Assembly: GCA_905221605.1 (NCBI GenBank)
Contig: CAJNDS010002158.1
Span: 558,001-622,000, forward strand
Source of the DNA: Symbiodinium natans
Lineage: Eukaryota; Sar; Dinophyceae; Suessiales; Symbiodiniaceae
DNA length: 64,000 nucleotides
Direction of reading: 5' to 3'
Part shown: positions 22,301 to 37,300 of the stretch, piece by piece
Numbering within the stretch: position 1 is the first letter of the stretch
Layout: every line of letters begins with the position of its first letter
Made by a program: the position numbers and the translations under genes
Notes under the pieces: model-generated
What the model was told of the DNA's origin: nothing
Databases searched by the model: none
What the model saw: the letters and a program-made list of their open reading frames with translations, nothing else

Positions 22301-25300
22301 TTAGGGTTTAGGGTTTAGGGATGTGTTTGTTTTTGAGGTCTAACAGAACCTCCACCATCGTGAAGCCCTAAGCCCAAATGTTCGGAGGTACCAGTGTAGG
22401 CAGGGCAGGTCGGGTCACTGGGGACGAGGATGCAGATGGGAGGGCTTAACTTCAAGATGATTCAAGATGTTGAACTTCCTGTGCTTTCAGCATTCTCACG
22501 TGTAGACCGTAGGGCAGGAACGAACGGGTCATGAATGGGTGAAGAGTCCTAGTCACCCGCAATACCCCTAAACCCTACAGCCCCAAGCTAAATCCGGAGC
22601 CCTGAAAACACACTAAACCCTAAACCCTAAACCCTAAACCCTAAATCCTAAACCCGAAACCCTAAACCCTAAACCCTAAACCCTAAATCCTAAACCCTAA
22701 ACCTTAGATCCTAAACCCGAAACCCTAAACCCTAAACCCTAAACCCTAAACCCTAAACCCTACACCCTAAACCCTAAACCCTAAACCCAAAACCCTCCCA
22801 ACTCCGCGCTCTGCCAGGATGTGCTCACAGATCTCGTTGGGGGCCCCAGCTATGGCTCCAGGGCCCCATCTGCCTGGCCGAGTTTCTTTGAAGTTCCAAG
22901 GGCCGTGGGTTTAGGGTTTAGGGTTTAGGGTTTAGGGTTTAGGGTTTAGGGTTTAGGGTTTAGGGTTTAGGGTTGACCGTACCTACACATCCTCGTGTTC
23001 TATTGGTTGGTGGTCTCTTTAAGTTTAAGTAGGGTTTCTGCTTTGTAGGGGGCTATTGGGGTATCCAGGGGCTATAGTAAGGTATAAAGAGCAGTTGATG
23101 AAGAGGCCACCGGCCTTTACAAACCTTGTGTCTTAGATGGAGCTTTTCTCTGCTGTATCCACCAGGCGGATGAGGTTTGGGGGGCTGCTTTCGGGGCTCA
23201 GGGTCCAGGGTTCGGGACACCCTAAACCCTAAACCCGAAACCGTAAACCCTAAACCCTAAACCCTAAAAACTAAACCCTAAACCCTAAAGGGGCAGTTGG
23301 GGGTCTTGCTTGGGCGTGTTGAGTGACAGTGGGACTGCCCATTTCTGAGAGGAGTGAGGGTCTTGGGTTGAGGGTTGAGGGTGTTGACTGCGTCTCCCTT
23401 CCCCCTCGTGCTTTGGCTGAGCACACTCTAAACTGCACATCCAGAACTTCAACCCCAAGCCCTGTATCCTAGAACACCCTTAGCCTGAGCCCTGTAGCCT
23501 GTAAACCCTAAGCCCTGTACCCGTTAAACCCTGAGCCCTAAGCCGAGTAAGCTTGTGAGGCGGAAAAGAGCAAGTTCAGACTCAACTTCCGCCGGCGCCC
23601 TGTTGGACCTGGCGATTGGGGTTTTAGGTCTGTCGGGGATCCGTCCAAGAAGGGGATTCTGCTCTTGGGCGTCTATGGGGTGCAGCCCTTTGTGGTGAAT
23701 TCCCATGTGGGTATTTCCCATCATACGTTGTGAGGTTTGGCTTTGGGGAGGTTCTATGGGGGCACAGCTCCCAAAACGTTAGCCCCAAAAAGGGTACCCC
23801 TATTTTCAAGCCCCATATATTTCTCCTGGTAGCAGTTCCGACAACCTGTTTGCACGATGAATTAACCCCTAAACCCTAAACCCTAAACCCTATACCCTAA
23901 ACCCTAAACGCTAAACCCTAAACCCTAAACCCTAAACCCTAAACGCGGGGCACTGGAGCGTGGGCTCCGCCTCGATTGCCCGGCTTATTAGAGCCATCGC
24001 TGCCTTTCGGTTCAGAGAGTTTAGGGGTTAATTGGTTTAGGGTTTAGGGTTTAGGGGTTAGGGTTTAGGGTTTTGGGTTTATTTCCGGGACCCAGGGGCA
24101 GCTCTGGGAGCAGAGAGGAGAGGCACGAAAACCTATTGAAGCGACAAAAGAAGGCCCCAAACCCTGCCTGCGTCCCAAAGAAGCTAGATTTTGAGGGCTC
24201 CATTGGTTTGATTTCCTTGCGGATGTCCCTGAAAAGGTAGGCTGTTGTACAGGTCAGTCCATAAACCCCTGAACCTTGGGCTGTTCCCCCTTATACTAAC
24301 AGTCCTCAATCGGGATTATAGTACCCCATTATCATCCCCGTTAAGACCCTAAACCCTAAACCCTAAACCCTAAACCCTAAACCCTAAACCCTAAACCCTA
24401 AACCCTAAACCCTAAACCCTAAACCCTAAACCCTAAACCCTAAACCCTAAACCCTAAACCCTAAACCCCAAACCCTAAACCCTAAACCCCTAAACCCTTC
24501 GTCAATCAGGCGCCCGTATCGATGGGAAGCACGTCCAGAAGATCATGGTCTGGCACCGAATGAGGAGAGAGCCTTCTTCCTTTTCCGCAACTGTCGGGCT
24601 TCGGGGAGGAGAGGTTCAAGGGTTTAGGGTTGAGGGTTTAGGGTTTAGGGTTTAGGATTTAGGGGTTTAGGGGTCTAGGGGTTTAGGGTTGAGTGTTCTT
24701 CAGGGTGTCAGGTGTTGAGAGTGTCAAGATTTTAGCTTGGGCGGTAGTTCTGGTTCTTTGGTTTCCTAGTAGATATCTTTCAGAGTCGGACTTTTTCTTT
24801 TTGTATGGAGGCCACCAAGAGGGATACTAATTCCCCGTCAAGGTTTGGGCACTCAAGTGCTGGCTGAGGTAACCTCGACCTCACAACCCTACACCTTGCA
24901 ACTCCAAAAACCCAATAGCCTAGCCTACAAACCTGTAACCTTTTTTCCCCAAACCCTAAACCTAAAAGCGTACAGGCCTAAACCCACACTCGGCTCCGGA
25001 TGGATTCAGACTGTTGCGACAGGTTAGTTGGTGAGCTGCTAAGCCCTGGATCATAAGCCCTAAACCCTAAATCCTAAACCCTAAACCCTAAATCCTAAAC
25101 CCTGAACTGTAGCAACTGCCCTAGGGAGAAGTACCTGAGTTTGCCCTGAAAGCGAGCGCTCCCGCACTGAACAAGCAAAAAGGCACAAAGACCTAGTTCG
25201 GGGTTTGGTTTAGGGTTTAGGGTTAGGGTTTAGGGTTTGGGGTTCTGGGTTTAGGGTTCAGGGTAGGGTTCAGGGTTCATGGTTTGGGTATAGGGGTTTA

Positions 25301-28300
25301 GGGGTTCAGGGGTTCAGGGGTTTAGGGGGTTGAGGGGTTTAGGGGTTGAGATTTCTGTTGTAATGCTCTGGTCCCTCAAGCTAAACCCGAAACCCGAAAC
25401 CCGAAACCCTAAACCCTAAACCCTCAACCCTAACCCTAAACCCTAACCCTAGACCCTAAACCCTAAACCCTAAACCCTGAACCCTAAACCCCAAACCCCA
25501 AACCCTAAGCCCGAACCCTAAACCCTAACCCCAAACCCTAAACCCTAAACCCTGAACCCTAAACCCTAAACCCTAAACCCTAAACCCTAAACCTTAAACC
25601 CTAAACCCTAAACCCTAAACCCTAAACCCTAACCCCAAACCCTAAACCCTAAACCCTAAACCCCTAAACCCTGCACCCTAAACCCTAACCCTAAACCCTA
25701 AACCTGAGGCGTATCAGCAGAGAGCCGCTGCGAGCAAAAACCCGCTGTTGATGCGGAGAATTCCTCAGAAGATCTTCGCGCTCACTGCCCAGGCGGGGCA
25801 TGTAGGGGGCTTAGGGTTCAGGGTTCAGGGTTCAGGGTTTAGGGTTCAGGGTTTAGGGTTTAGGGTTTAGGGTTTAGGGCAAGAAGCTGCAAAATATACG
25901 GTCCGGGCACCGCAGCCCTGAACTCAGACGGCATGTCCGTGGGCATGCCAAGGATCGTTGGGTGCTCATCTACTTGGAGGTTCATGGGTGCTTATAAGTA
26001 GGGTTAGCGCTTCGGGCTTAGGGTTTAGGGATGTCAGCGGGACTCGCGTCGCAAGGGTGGCGCAAGGGACGCGCAAGGCTGGCGCAAGACCGCGTGGCCG
26101 ATGTGGAGCCATGGGCCCTGACACAATAAAACTGGTTTGTACATGTCATGAAACATCGATTCCGGTGCTAAGTTAAGCCTATACTTCAAAACAGCGACAA
26201 TCCAGCCGCATTACGGAATCATCGCTTCCAGTACTGAGCTCGAACGACGAAACAGTGACAATCCAGCCAGCTTATGGAAACATCGCTTCTAGTACATAGT
26301 ACAAACCCCCAGAAAACCTTGTCGGTACCACGTTTTTTTCGTTGGCATGTTTGCCGACGTGGCCAAACACTAGCACGGCGCAAGGCGGCGCAAGGGCGAG
26401 GCGCAAGGGAACCCTACGGCCTTAGGCTTGGCATAAGAATTTAGAACAACATCCATGTGCTGGGCATTTGCCGATTTCCGAAGGGAAGCCGCCATCACGC
26501 TCCATTTGGGCTCCTAAACCCTAAACCCTAAACCCTAAACCCTAAACCCTAAACCCTAAACCCTAAACCCTAAACCCTAATGTGTATCGGGAAACCGAGT
26601 CTCCAGGGTTGCGAGGCCAGGGCTTCTCACCTCCCTCCCTCTAGTACTAGGATTTATGGGTTTATGGGTCTCGGGTCTCGGGTTTCGGGTTTGGGGTTTA
26701 GGGTTTAGGGTTTAGGGTTCGGGGTTCGGGGTTCGGGGTACGGTTGGCGGAGCAACTTCTCGTACGATGGGTGTCGACGGCATCATGATGAGGGTGTGAA
26801 CGAACGAAGGGGGGACATGGCAGGACGCTGCGATTCTGAAGAGAGCTAAACCCTAAACCCTAAACCCTAAACCCTAAACCCTAAACCCTAAACCCTAAAC
26901 CCTAAACCCTAAACCCTAAACCCGAAACCCGAAACCCTAAACCCTAAACCCTAAACCCTAAACACTAAACCCTAAACCCTACCTGAACCTTAAGCCAGCC
27001 TCTAGGCGCTGGAGCCTCTAACCTCGCAAACCCTCAACTACTTGGGTGTTCAAGGATCTCTGGGTTATATAGGAAAGGCGTCTAGGGTTTCGGGTTCAGG
27101 GATTCTTGCGTTTAGGGTTCTAGCGTTTAGGGGCTCCGAAAGGTTTGAAGTTCAGGGTTGAGGGTGATACGGCGCGTATTGCGGCCGCAGTGCTGTTGCC
27201 AGGCGAAGGCGGTGCCCGTGACGGAGTATGCCGTGGCCGTAGCGATTGTTGCTCAGGGAGAGCCGTGTCATGGGGATTGGGCTCAAGGTGTTTCAGGGGG
27301 TTGGGGCTGAAATATTTGTCTAGGCCGAATGTTTATATCACCCTGGTTAACCGATGGATGTTCGGTTTGTGTAGGCAACATCCAAACAAGGCCAAAACCT
27401 TAAACCCTAATCCCTAATCCCTCGACCCTCGCCCACCCCCAGGGTTTTTGGGTTTGCGGGTTTAGGGAAACCCCAAACCACAAACCCCAAGCCCCAAGCC
27501 CCAAGCCCCAAGCCCCAAGCCCCAAACCCCAAACCCCAAACCTAAACCCTAAACCCTAAACCCTAAAGGCCCTGAGGGCGCGAAGAGCCCCACGAGCCGA
27601 ATGGCTCTTATCATTAAATCCTAAACCCCAAACCCTAAGCCCTAAACCCTAAGCCCTAGACCCTAAGCCCTAAACCCTGAACCCTAAGCCCTGAAGCCCT
27701 GACCCTATCGATACTATCATTGAAGCCCTGAAATTTCTGCCCCAGGTCCGCAGCGTGTTGGAGAATTCCGACCCTGACTGCAAGCTGGTGGTGTTCGGCA
27801 GCTGTCCCAGCAAGGGCTTAGGGTTTGGGGTTTGGGGTTTTACCTTGTTCACCTGCGAACACGACAACCCCTAAGCCCTAAGCCCTTCACCCTAGACCCT
27901 AAACCCTAAACCCTCAACCCTCAACCCTCAACCCTAAACCCTAAACCCTAAACCCTAAACCCTAAACCCTAAACCCCAAACCCTAAACCCTAAACCCTAC
28001 AGCCTAAAGCCTAAAGCCTAAAGCCTAAAGCCTAAAGCCCAAAGCCTATACCCTAAACCCTAAACCCTAAATCCTAAATCCTAAACCCTGAATCGAAGCT
28101 TCGTCCCTCGGAGACCCGAGCTTTGAGCCTCAAAGCTTCAAAGCTGCGGGCCCCTGTGGAACGAAGATGGGTTTAGGGTTTAGGGTTTGGGGTTTGGGGT
28201 TTGGGGTTTGGGGTTTGGGGTTTGGGTTTAGGAAAGTTTAGGGTTTCCAGGCATCTTGGTTCTTGGTTCTGTTCTCGAAGCTTAGGACGCCAAGAAACCC

Positions 28301-31300
28301 AGAACCAAGAGCCAAAGCCAAGATGCTCAGAGGGAAACTTTTGCCAGCAGTTGTTTTGTTCACACGCAAAAGGCTCATAGCTTCGGCGTTTGAGCCTGAA
28401 GATTCGGGATCCTCCTTGGGACGAAGTTTGCCCGTGAAACTTTCCCAAAGGCATCCTTGATCTGGTTGCAGGACCTCGCAATATTGAGGGTTTAGGATTT
28501 AGGGTTATCAGTGACCAGTGAGCCTCAAGATTTCGCCCCCGCCCTGGTGGCACACCTTTAGGACATGTAGGACACGCATAATGCAGAAAATACGGGATTC
28601 GAGTGGGATTTCAATAACTTCCTGGACCGAACGCTCGATTGCTGTGAGTAACTGTAGAGACATTGCAAGTTGACCTGGCCGCACATTGACAGAGGACACT
28701 GCGCAAGGAAAGCCCGAAAAAACGAATACTGTTGCTGTAACACAAGGGGCACTGATTGCAACGGAACAAGTTCTCGAACAGTCTTTGGCGATGTGATTGC
28801 ATACCTTCACTGAACTATGTTCTTACAGGTAGCGGCCTTGAAAGCCTGCGTAGCGCAACGGCTGCGCCATGAGGTAGAACACACCAAGGGGCCAAGACTG
28901 GTTTGAGGGCCAAAAGTTGAAGTCTTGCGACTGGGTACCCGATGTAATCGGACCCAAGAAAGCAACTGGACTGTCTGTCACTACGTGTCAGTATCGATAG
29001 CGGCGTAGAATCTTTCCTTCTTCATTTGGCAAGGTTTTCCTGAACGAGCAGTGTGCCAAAGAGCACAATCCTGCCCGGTTGTTTGTTGGAGCAGGCGCCC
29101 GGAAGGACCTTCGGTCAGGCCAGCTGATGCTGACGTGAAGACAGTGCCAGATCCGCGTCGTTGCCGCGGCCATCTGCAGAAAGCCTGTTTCCCAGCGACC
29201 TTGAAAACCCCTAAACCCCAAACCCTAAACCCCAAACCCCAAACCCTAAACCCTAAACCCTAAACCCCCCAAGGTCATCACATGGTCATCCTCAACTCCG
29301 TCCAGAAGATGCTGCAGAAAATTGGCCGCCGGTGATCTGACTGACAAGAGTTCGGCGATCTGGCCTGGGTGTAGGGTTAAGGGTTTAGGGTTTAGGGTTT
29401 AGGGTTTAGGGTTTAGGGTTTAGGGTTTAGGGTTAGGGTTTAGGGTTTAGGGTTTAGGGTTTAGGGTTTAGGGTTTAGGGTTTAGGGTTTAGGGTTTCGG
29501 GTTTAGGGTTTAGGGTTCAGGGCTTAGGGCTTAGGGTTTAGGGTTGCTTGAGGACTCGGCTGAAGGGTTCAGAGTTTCAGGGTTTGGGGGCTTCGGGTTT
29601 GGAGTTTTAGGGTTCAGGGCTCCAAGGCTTGTTAGTGCACCCCAACGACTGCGCATAGGGTTTAGGGTTTAGGGTTTAGGGTTTAGGGATTAGGGTTTAG
29701 GGGTTCAGGTGTTTCAAGTTTAACCTCGAACTCCAAACACGTTGGTGGTTCAGAGCCCCTGGATTGAAGATACGGTGCCTCTCCCGGCAATGGAGGTAAA
29801 CCTATCCCCATGGCGAAGTTAACCTTGAACGCCCTAAACCCTAAATCCTAAACCCTAAACCCTAAACCCTAAACAATAACCCTAAACCCTAGACCCTAAA
29901 CCCTACGCCCTAAACCCTAAACCCTAAGCCCCAAGCCCTAAACATCCCCAAGCCGCGAACTCCATATAAGCCCATGCCAGTCCATCGATGCTTGAACGTT
30001 CCGGGGGGTAGAGGTCTTAGGTTCCTTTTGGAGGCCGACGCCGTTGAAGGGTTGTCGAATTTAGGACCCGCGCATCCATCGTGCGAAGCATCGCAAACAT
30101 CGGGTGGTTGCAGTGTTTTCGGCATGCGGCAACTTCGAACCCGTGTTTGTGCCTAGGTTTCGTGCACACACTCGAGAAACATCGCGTTTTTTTGCAGGGT
30201 TCCTATGCCTTTGCCCTCTCAATATAGCGATACGTGTTATGATGTTGTCGACGTTTTCCATGTCTGCGCTCTGCGCTTCGTTGGTGGTGTTGGACAGGGG
30301 GGGCAAGGGGTGGGGGGTTTATGCTTCTGCCCTCTCAAAAACGGTATGAGTTACGATGTTTCGACGTTTTTTTAGTCTTCCAATGTATGCTCTTGGCCCG
30401 GGGGGCCTTGGAATCATCTTTTTTTGAGTTCCCCCCGTCATTGTTGCAACCCCAAGCTCGAGGGCCTTTAGCATCCAAAGTTGGGATGTTCCCCCATATA
30501 CTAGCAGTCCTTGATATGGGATTATAGTAGGGGGCACTATAAGTTACTATAATCCCTAGTAATGGCTGTTAGTACAAGGGGGAACCATCCCTAATCCTAA
30601 GTGTTAAAGCCAAGTTGAATTCACGCTCAAGGTTCGTCCGCCTCGATGGATCAGTAGCCCAGAGCCGCCGCCAGGCTCGTGACAACGTTCGGCGATATGG
30701 GGCTTGTTGGGGTCCTTTATTTAAGGGAATCCTGCTACGTACTTGGGGGTCTAAATTGGGGGTCCCTTTTCAAAGTGTTTTCGTGCACCCCCAGAAGGTT
30801 ATGAGGGTGATGCTGTTTAGGGCGATTGGGAATTGGGGGGGTGCATTCTGGCGTTGAGAAGGCGACTTCACGGTGTTTGCAGAGTTTACTTTCACGCTAC
30901 GCGACCCGCCTTGGCCGTGGCTCGTGGCCAGGGTAGTAGGGAGGCTTGCTTAACATTACCAAGAGGGCGGCAAAACCACGTGGAAGCACAGGGCAAGGGA
31001 GCAAAAGGTGGGGTAGGTGGGGTGGGGGCTTGGTGTTGGGCCTTCTGAATTTTCTTTTTCGAGTCCCTTAATTTTATTGCAGGGCCCGAGTCGGGAATCC
31101 CTAAAACCCCCATCCCCGAACCCCTATCCCCCCCATCCCCGAACCCCTATCCCTAAGTGTAGTGCCGCGCGTTGTGCTCTCGCTCGTACATCTCGGCCGA
31201 GCCCCTCATTCTTTAGGTTTAGGGTTTAGGGTTCAGGGTTCAGGGTGTAGGGTTTGGGGTTTGGGGTTTGAGGTTTAGGGAACGTGTATGGTGAAATTCG

Positions 31301-34300
31301 GTTTTGGTTCCCTGGTGCTTTTCACCCAACAGAACCTTGAGCTCTCATGAGTGTTCTGGGTCCTCGGTTTTCGCACAATGCTCGCTGTTGTTTTGATTAG
31401 AAGATTTGGGTCAGTTTGCGCCTTGCCTCTTAAACCCTAAACCCTAAAAGCTACCCTAAACCCTCAACGCAAACCGCCCTAAACCCTAAACCCTAAAACC
31501 ATTTCGGTAGCCTTTTGCTTTTGCTGAGGGGCCGTGGGCCCTCCGAAACCCTACGTGGACGTGTGGAATTTGTTCTACATGAAGGTTGTTGTTTGGGAGC
31601 TGCATGTTACAAGGACCTCCATGATCAAAGTTGCCTCGACCCTTCAAGGGGGGTCTTCGCACTATTTGACACCCTAAGCCCTAAACCCTTAAACCCTCAA
31701 CCCTGGTCCCTGAACCCTAAACCCTAAACCCTAAAGCAGCAAGGTTTTTTCGGCTGCAGGCTCTTCTCCCTCAATCATAACCCTAAACCCTATACCCTAT
31801 ACCCTATACCCTACACCCTAAACCCTAAACCGTATACCCTACACCCTAAACCCTAAAGGCGCTTCTCGAGGATTTCCAGGAGGATCCGGAGGTGCAGGTA
31901 GCGCTGGTCGGGCCTCCGGCTCAGAATTCCGGCCCGCGAGGGTTTAGGCTTTTAGGGTTGAAGGTTTAGGGTTTAGGGTTTAGGGTCTGGGAGCACCATT
32001 CAGAGCCTTTGAGCCTCAAATGCCTTCTTTCCCTCGACTCCCGCGCGGAACCCCCGCCAGCTTCTGCTCCGAAGCGCATGAGAGATCTCCCGCTCTGCGA
32101 CCCGCAACCCTAAACCCTAAACCCTAAACCCTAAGCCCTAAACCCTAAACCCTAAACCCTAAACCCTAAACCCTAAACTCTAAGCCTAGGTTGTGGCGTT
32201 TGGGGCCCCTAAGTCCGTAGGCCCCCTACCATCCTTTACGTTTTTACCGCTCTCGTTACGGAACCCCCCTAAACCCCAAACCCTAAACCCTAAACCCTAA
32301 ACCCCAAACCCTAAACCCCAAACCCTAAACCCTAAACCCCAAACCCCAAACCCTAAACCCTAAACCCGCCTTCCCAAGGATCATGGCCTGCGGCCAGGGC
32401 ATCTCCCTGGTCGCCGCAGGAAGCCCAGCTGCTGGCAAGAGGTTGGGTTTTAGGGTCTTGGGGTTCAGGGTTCAGGGTTCAGGGTTTAGGGTTTAGGGTT
32501 TAGGGCTACTGGGCAGAGGTTGGGTTTTGCGGTTTAGGGTTGGGATGTTCCCCCCTATACTAACAGTCCTGGATAGCTTGGTGCTCCGGTGCTGCCCTTT
32601 ACGTTTTTTCATACTCAAGTTTTCAAGCCGTCGTGAAAATCCAAAACGAAGGTCACGGCAGTTTGCAGGGGGCTTAACTTGAAACACCAATAGTGGTTTC
32701 GGCAGGCCGAACATGGAAACCTGTTGTCTTCTTTTCGGCAGGGTGTTTTTCGGCATGATGCATGGAGCAAACCTTCTTCTTTCCGGCGCGTGGTAAGCGT
32801 GGAAACCTCTGATTCGGGTGGAATTTAGGGCATTGTATTCCGCACCAAGATGTCAACATCTTGGCGGCGTACCTTGAGCCAAGGGAGGTGGCGCAACTTC
32901 ATGAAGTCGAACGGAATCGTCAAGTGGAATCGTCTGGGTCGGACAGCAAGGCGCCGACAAGTGTTCCAACCGATCAGGAAGGTGGACTTGGCGCAGGATG
33001 GGGGAGCCATCATTGAGAGAAGGGTTTAGGGTTTAGGGTTTAGGGCTTAGGGTTTAGGTTGCCACCATCCTCAAGGAGCCTTGCTTGCCGCCGTGCCGTG
33101 GGCGGCGAGATGCTGTCAAGTTTTTCAAGAACCCAGACCAACCCCCAAAAAAGGTTTAGGGTTAAGGGTTTAGGGTTTAGGGTTTAGGGTTTAGGGTGAA
33201 AACAAGGGTGCCCTTATCAAAACAGCGTCACTGGAACACCAAGATAGGGATTCTAGTACCCCCCTCATTGTTCCTATTAAGGACTGTTAGTATAAGGGGG
33301 AACGTCCAAAGTTTAGGATTTGGGGTTTCGGGTTTGGGGTTGGGGGTTTAATCAGGCTTTTGGGCCTGTAATATGCGCTTGTTGCCCTTGGTTGGATGCT
33401 TCACCCGCCTTTTGTCATAGCTTTTACGTAGTTGTAGGGACTCGGCTGTTGTCGAAAAGTGGGCCCTAAAGCCAGATTTCGAGGGGTTATATATGCCTCT
33501 ACATCCCAAGAAGCTTCAACAGAACCCCAGCATCCGCAACCAGATATCCTTCAGCCCTGAGCCCTAAGGGTCCCTAAACCCTGACGATCTAAACCCTAAG
33601 ACCCCCGCCCCGCCCTTAAGCGCCACAGCCCCCCAACTCCACTTCGCACCCGACACCCGAAACCCTAAACCCTAAAACCCCCAAAACCCTGAAGCCCTAA
33701 ACCCTAAGCAACCCCAAAGCCCTGAAGTTTTAAACCCTAAGCCCTCAAAGACCCAAACCCCTGAAGCCCTAAACCCTAAAATCCCCAAAGCCAAGAAGCT
33801 TTCAACCCTAAACCCCTAAAACCCTAAACCCCTAAAACCCTAAAAGCCTAAAACCCTAAAACCCTAAAAGCCTAAAAGCCTAAAACCCTAAAACCCTAAA
33901 ACCCTAAAACCCTTAAAGCCCTAAAGCCCTAAAGCCCTAAAACCCTAAAACCCGAAAACCTCGAAACGAAAGGCCCACAAAGTGATCTTCGCGGAGTTGT
34001 ACTGGGTGCCGGCGAGGCCAGTTGCCACTTCTTGGGTCCAGGTCTTAGGGTTTCAGGGTTTTGAGGTTTTAGGGTTTAGGGTTAAACCCTAAATCCTAAA
34101 CCCTAAACCCTAAACCCTAAACCCTAAACCCTAAACCCTAAACCCTGAACCCTAAACCCTAAACCCTAAACCCTAAACCCTATAGGGTTTAGGGCTTCAG
34201 GGTTTTGGGTTCAGGGTTTTGGGGTTTTAGGTTTGGGGGGCTTGGGGTTGTTCACATTCACTAGGAAAAAAAGGTGGCCTCCTGATCCCCTCAACCCGAA

Positions 34301-37300
34301 ACCCCTCAACCACCCTGAATGTCTTAACGCCTAAATCCTAAAACCTAAACCCTAAACCCTTCCAGGGTTTAGGCCCTGGCAAAACAAGCAGCTCAGGGGT
34401 AGGGCGCGTGGCTCGCCGCCTAAAGCCTTAAGCCGCCCTAAACCCCAAACCCGATATGTATCATGAAGAAGCCTCCCGGCAGCCCCCTAAGAACCCCGTG
34501 AATCTATTTTTCAGAGGGTTTTATGGGCCATCCGAGAGTATCATCATGCTTTGAGTTGCTTCCTTGCTGCGCATCTGCATCGACCTGCTCTCCTGGGTTT
34601 AGGGTTTAGGGTTTAGGGTCTTGGGGGTACATGGCCTTGAGAATGGTCTTCACGGGCAGCCCTGTTCACCACTTCAGATGCCCATGGCCAAATGCGGGGA
34701 TCTGAGATCATTCCAACAAACCATCTTGGGTCCCCAGGAGTTGGCTGGACTGCAAGCCAGCCCGAACTGCCGACGAAAGATGTCAAACCCTAAGCCCTAA
34801 GCCCTAAGCCCTAAGCCCTAAGCCCTAAGCCCTAAGCCCTAAGCCCTAAGCCCTAAGCCCTAAGCCCTAAGCCCTAAGCCCTAAACCCTAAACCCTAAAC
34901 CCTAAACCCTAATCCAAAAGCACTTGTCCCAAACCCACCCGACAGGCTCATCCAAGCAGAGGATCGCGTGCACCGGCATGGGCTCACCCTGTCACGCTTC
35001 GGCTTGAGGTTCACTGTTCAGGGTTTAGGGTTGCGGGTTCAGGGTTTAGGGTTTAAGGTTCAGGGTTTAGGGTTCAGGGTTCAGGGTTTAGGGGTTAGGG
35101 TTCAGGGTTCAGGGATTAGGGTTCAAGGTTTCGGGTTGAGGGTTGAGGGGTCAGACTACCCTTACGATTCTTACGATCATGGTTTTAGGGTTGAGGTTTT
35201 GAGGTATGGTTCAGGGTTTGGGGCGTTTAACGGGGGAAGGCGACTCTACCTTTACTTGGAAGTTCGAAGCTGGCAGTTGCTACTAAGAGTGCGACACACC
35301 CACGCTACGCAAGCAGGTGTCCTAAACCCCAAGCCCTAGAACCCTCAACCCCCGGCAGCCTGGCAGCCTCCTGCTTGGGCTCAAGGCGGAGGGCGCAATG
35401 TTTGGTGCTTTCGGTTTTCGGGGTTGAGAGGCATTTGAAGCCGAGGAGAGGGAACAGTATCTGTAGGGGAGTTGGGGAGGTCATGGGGAGCGGCAGCGCT
35501 CCTCCATCTCCGACAGAAACCTTTGAAAAATGGAGTTTGGGATTTCGGGTTTAGGTAGGGAACGTTGGCTTGGGGATTGGGGTTTAGGGTGTAAGGGGTA
35601 AATGGTCCACGTATTCAACCCTAGGTTTTCTGTGCGCGGCAGGCAGGATCACGACGTTGAGATCGTCTACTGCGTGCCTCGGCACAGTTGGACACAGGAT
35701 TCGAGATGTTGAGCTTACACTGCGACCTTAGAAGAGGAAGTCTTTGCGGAGGACTCAGCACTTTATGCAGTTTAACCACCTGAACCCGAAACCTTAAACC
35801 CTAAACCCTAAACCCTAAACCCTAAGCCCTAAACCCTAAACCCTAAACCTCAAGCCCGAAACCCTAAACCCCGATGATGATACATGAAAGGGGCTTAGAG
35901 GGGTATTAGGGGGGTCTATGATGGCTCCTTGCTTTCTGCTGTCCCTTGTAGAAGCTGCCGTATTATCTTGCTTAGGTTTGATGGGTTTAGGGTCTAGGGT
36001 TTAAGGTTTAGGGTTTAGGGTGGGGACCCAGAAAGGGGACCCGAAGTTAGAGAACTGCCCAACAAGCGCTTGTCTTCACTGGATACAGGGTCTGAAGAGG
36101 TCCCCAAAGCCCTTCGAAGCCCCCAACACCAGTATGGTTTGGTGGCGGTATTTTTTCCGTGGTTTTTTTCCGTTTTTTTTTGTAGTTTTTTTCCGGCCGT
36201 CTGGCCCAGCAAGCAAGCAAGCAAGTAAGCAAGCGAGCCAGCAAGCAAGCAAGGAAAACAAGCAACGGTACCAGCAAGCAAGCAATCAAGCAAGCAAGCA
36301 AGCAAACAAGCAAGCAACCAAGCAAGCAAGCAAGCAAGCAAGCAACCCTAAACCCTAAACCCTAAACCCTAAACCCTAAACCCTAAACCCTAAACCCATG
36401 GGAACACCTTACTAAGGGCATATTGGAACCAACCTTATTGGAAAAAACCATGGGAACACCTTACTAAACCCTAAACCCCAAACCCCAAACCCCAAACCCC
36501 AAACCCCAAACCCTAAACCCTAAACCCTAAACCCTAAACCCTAAACCCTAAACCCTAAACCCTAAACCCTAAACCCTAAACCCTAAACCCTGGAAAAAAC
36601 CCATGGGAACACCTTACTAAGGGCATATTTGGATTCAACCTTATTGGAAAAACCCATGGGAACACCTTACTAAACCCTAAACCCTAAACCCTAAACCCTA
36701 AACCCTAAACCCTAAACCCTAAACCCTAAACCCTAAACCCTAAACCCTAAACCCTAAACCCTAAACTCCCCTAAACCCTAAACCCTAAACCCTAAACCCT
36801 AAACCCTAAACCCTAAACCCTAAACCCTAAACCCTAAACCCTAAAACATAAACCCTAAACCCTAAACCCTAAACCCTAAACCCTAAACCCTAAACCCTAA
36901 ACCCTAAACCCTAAACCTAAAACCCTAAACCCTAAACTAAACCCTAAACCCTAAGCCCTAAGCTAAACCTAAACCCTAAACCCTAAACCCTAAACCCTAA
37001 ACCCAACCCCCCCGCTTTTTAGCTTCTTTCAAAGCATGTGAATCTTGAAACCCATCATGCAAGCAAACTCATCATGCAAGCATTGAGTTTGCAAATGGGG
37101 GGGGGGCTGCGCCCCCCCCCAACCCCCCCCGCTTGGGCTGCGCGCGAGGGCTCAGTACCCCCTCGACAGGGGGGGGAAGCCAAGAGGTTCCCGACCAGCA
37201 AGCCAGAAAAAAACTACAAAAAAAACGGAAAAAAACTACGGAAAAAAATCCCAGCCCGTATGGTTTGGGGGGGGGTTGGGGGGGGGGGGGGGGGGGTTTG

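Noticed and set aside
24510-24568. RIDG here as helicase motif IV-like RIDG
   Set aside because: The real RLDG motif with SV..SRR lies at 30632 in correct order; this exon fits the LPxKxR position.
36015-36341. Leu/Cys-rich minus-strand membrane-like protein
   Set aside because: Product of the (AAGC)n microsatellite.
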